Shown here: one piece after another, positions 5,758-5,896 of the stretch
How the letters are laid out: every line of letters starts with the position of its first letter
Position numbering within the stretch: the first letter of the stretch is position 1
Assembly (NCBI GenBank): GCA_946531975.1
Contig: CAMNAY010000119.1
Location: 1-5,896 of the forward strand
Reading direction: 5' to 3'
DNA: 5,896 bases
From: an uncultured Ruminococcus sp.
Lineage (GTDB): Bacteria > Bacillota > Clostridia > Oscillospirales > Ruminococcaceae
Notes under the pieces: model-generated
What the model was told of the DNA's origin: nothing
The model's database searches: none
Seen by the model: the letters and a program-made list of their open reading frames with translations, nothing else
Program-made: the position numbers and the translations under genes

Positions 5758-5773
5758 TTCCGGTCTGCCGGAA
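5758..5773 (+). repeat. Hairpin in the hypE leader
   Basis: TTCCGG (5758-5763) and CCGGAA (5768-5773) are exact reverse complements around TCTG. The following bases are A-rich rather than T-rich, so it is not a forward terminator. The flanking 5732-5801 region holds no recognisable promoter and no other gene. Confidence 0.4.
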
Positions 5774-5783
5774 CGACAAAATA

Positions 5784-5790
5784 AAAGGAG
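5784..5790 (+). promoter_or_regulatory. Ribosome binding site of hypE
   Basis: AAAGGAG is 11 bases before ATG 5802, slightly long spacing but the only candidate. It supports the first ATG of the hypE frame as the start. Confidence 0.6.
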
Positions 5791-5801
5791 TATTCTGAAC
5801 C

Positions 5802-5896
5802 ATGAGTGATAGAACAGTTACGCTTGCGCACGGCGCGGGCGGTACCCAGACAAATGAACTGATCGACAGTGTATTCAAGGCACATTTTTCGAACCC
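5802..5896 (+). CDS. hypE: HypE, carbamoyl dehydratase, 3'-partial
   Basis: Only the first 31 codons and two bases are in the window. The N-terminal signature VTLAHGAGGTQTNELI (6-21) is characteristic of HypE, a member of the PurM/AIR-synthetase-like ATP-binding family; many homologues read HGAGG followed by a short gap and LI. HypE accepts the carbamoyl group from HypF on its C-terminal Cys and uses ATP to dehydrate it to thiocyanate, which is donated to the HypC-HypD complex. The catalytic C-terminal Cys lies beyond the edge and cannot be checked. It is separated from hypD by three inserted genes, unlike the common contiguous hypCDE order. The hypF-C-D context makes the assignment secure despite the short length. 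Confidence 0.92.
   Translation, partial: MSDRTVTLAHGAGGTQTNELIDSVFKAHFSN

Noticed and set aside
5758..5790. Intrinsic terminator before hypE
   Set aside because: The stem is only 6 bp and is followed by an A-rich stretch rather than a T-run on the coding strand.
5732..5801. Separate promoter for hypE
   Set aside because: No convincing -35/-10 pair could be read; the A-rich run at 5778-5786 is part of the ribosome-binding region.

Overview
This window is an almost gap-free, single-strand (+) gene cluster built around the maturation of the [NiFe]-hydrogenase active site. Several extra genes are inserted between the hyp genes. It is GC-rich (high fifties per cent by eye), with strong GGAGG-type ribosome binding sites and many stop/start overlaps. 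This suggests a Gram-positive anaerobe of the Clostridia, plausibly a Ruminococcus/Oscillospiraceae gut or rumen bacterium. The lineage is an inference from protein style and base composition, not a database match.

Layout, left to right: (1) the 3' part of a nitrogenase component 1-like (NifD/NifE/CfbD superfamily) subunit, open at the left edge; (2) hypF, complete; (3) a 109-residue miniature protein related to family I inorganic pyrophosphatase, whose ATG overlaps the hypF stop; (4) hypC; (5) hypD, whose GTG overlaps the hypC stop; (6) a VOC/glyoxalase-fold protein; (7) a 57-residue small protein; (8) a 64-residue small membrane protein; (9) the first 31 codons of hypE, cut by the right edge. 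The longest gene-free stretch is 70 bases (5732-5801). No tRNA, rRNA, CRISPR array, mobile element or convincing intrinsic terminator was seen.

How the genes fit together: HypF uses carbamoyl phosphate and ATP to make carbamoyl-adenylate, releasing pyrophosphate, and passes the carbamoyl group to the C-terminal Cys of HypE. HypE dehydrates it to a thiocyanate that supplies the CN ligands of the Fe(CN)2CO unit. HypC and HypD form the scaffold on which that unit is built and from which it is delivered to the hydrogenase large subunit. HypA, HypB, the hydrogenase itself and its endopeptidase are not in the window.

The two most interesting points are the translational coupling of a stripped-down pyrophosphatase-like protein to hypF, whose reaction makes pyrophosphate, and the placement of a nitrogenase-like reductase subunit directly upstream of hypF. 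The small genes between hypD and hypE (VOC protein, 57-aa and 64-aa proteins) have no known role in hydrogenase maturation. Three perfect-stem hairpins and an 11-base direct repeat lie in or around this stretch.
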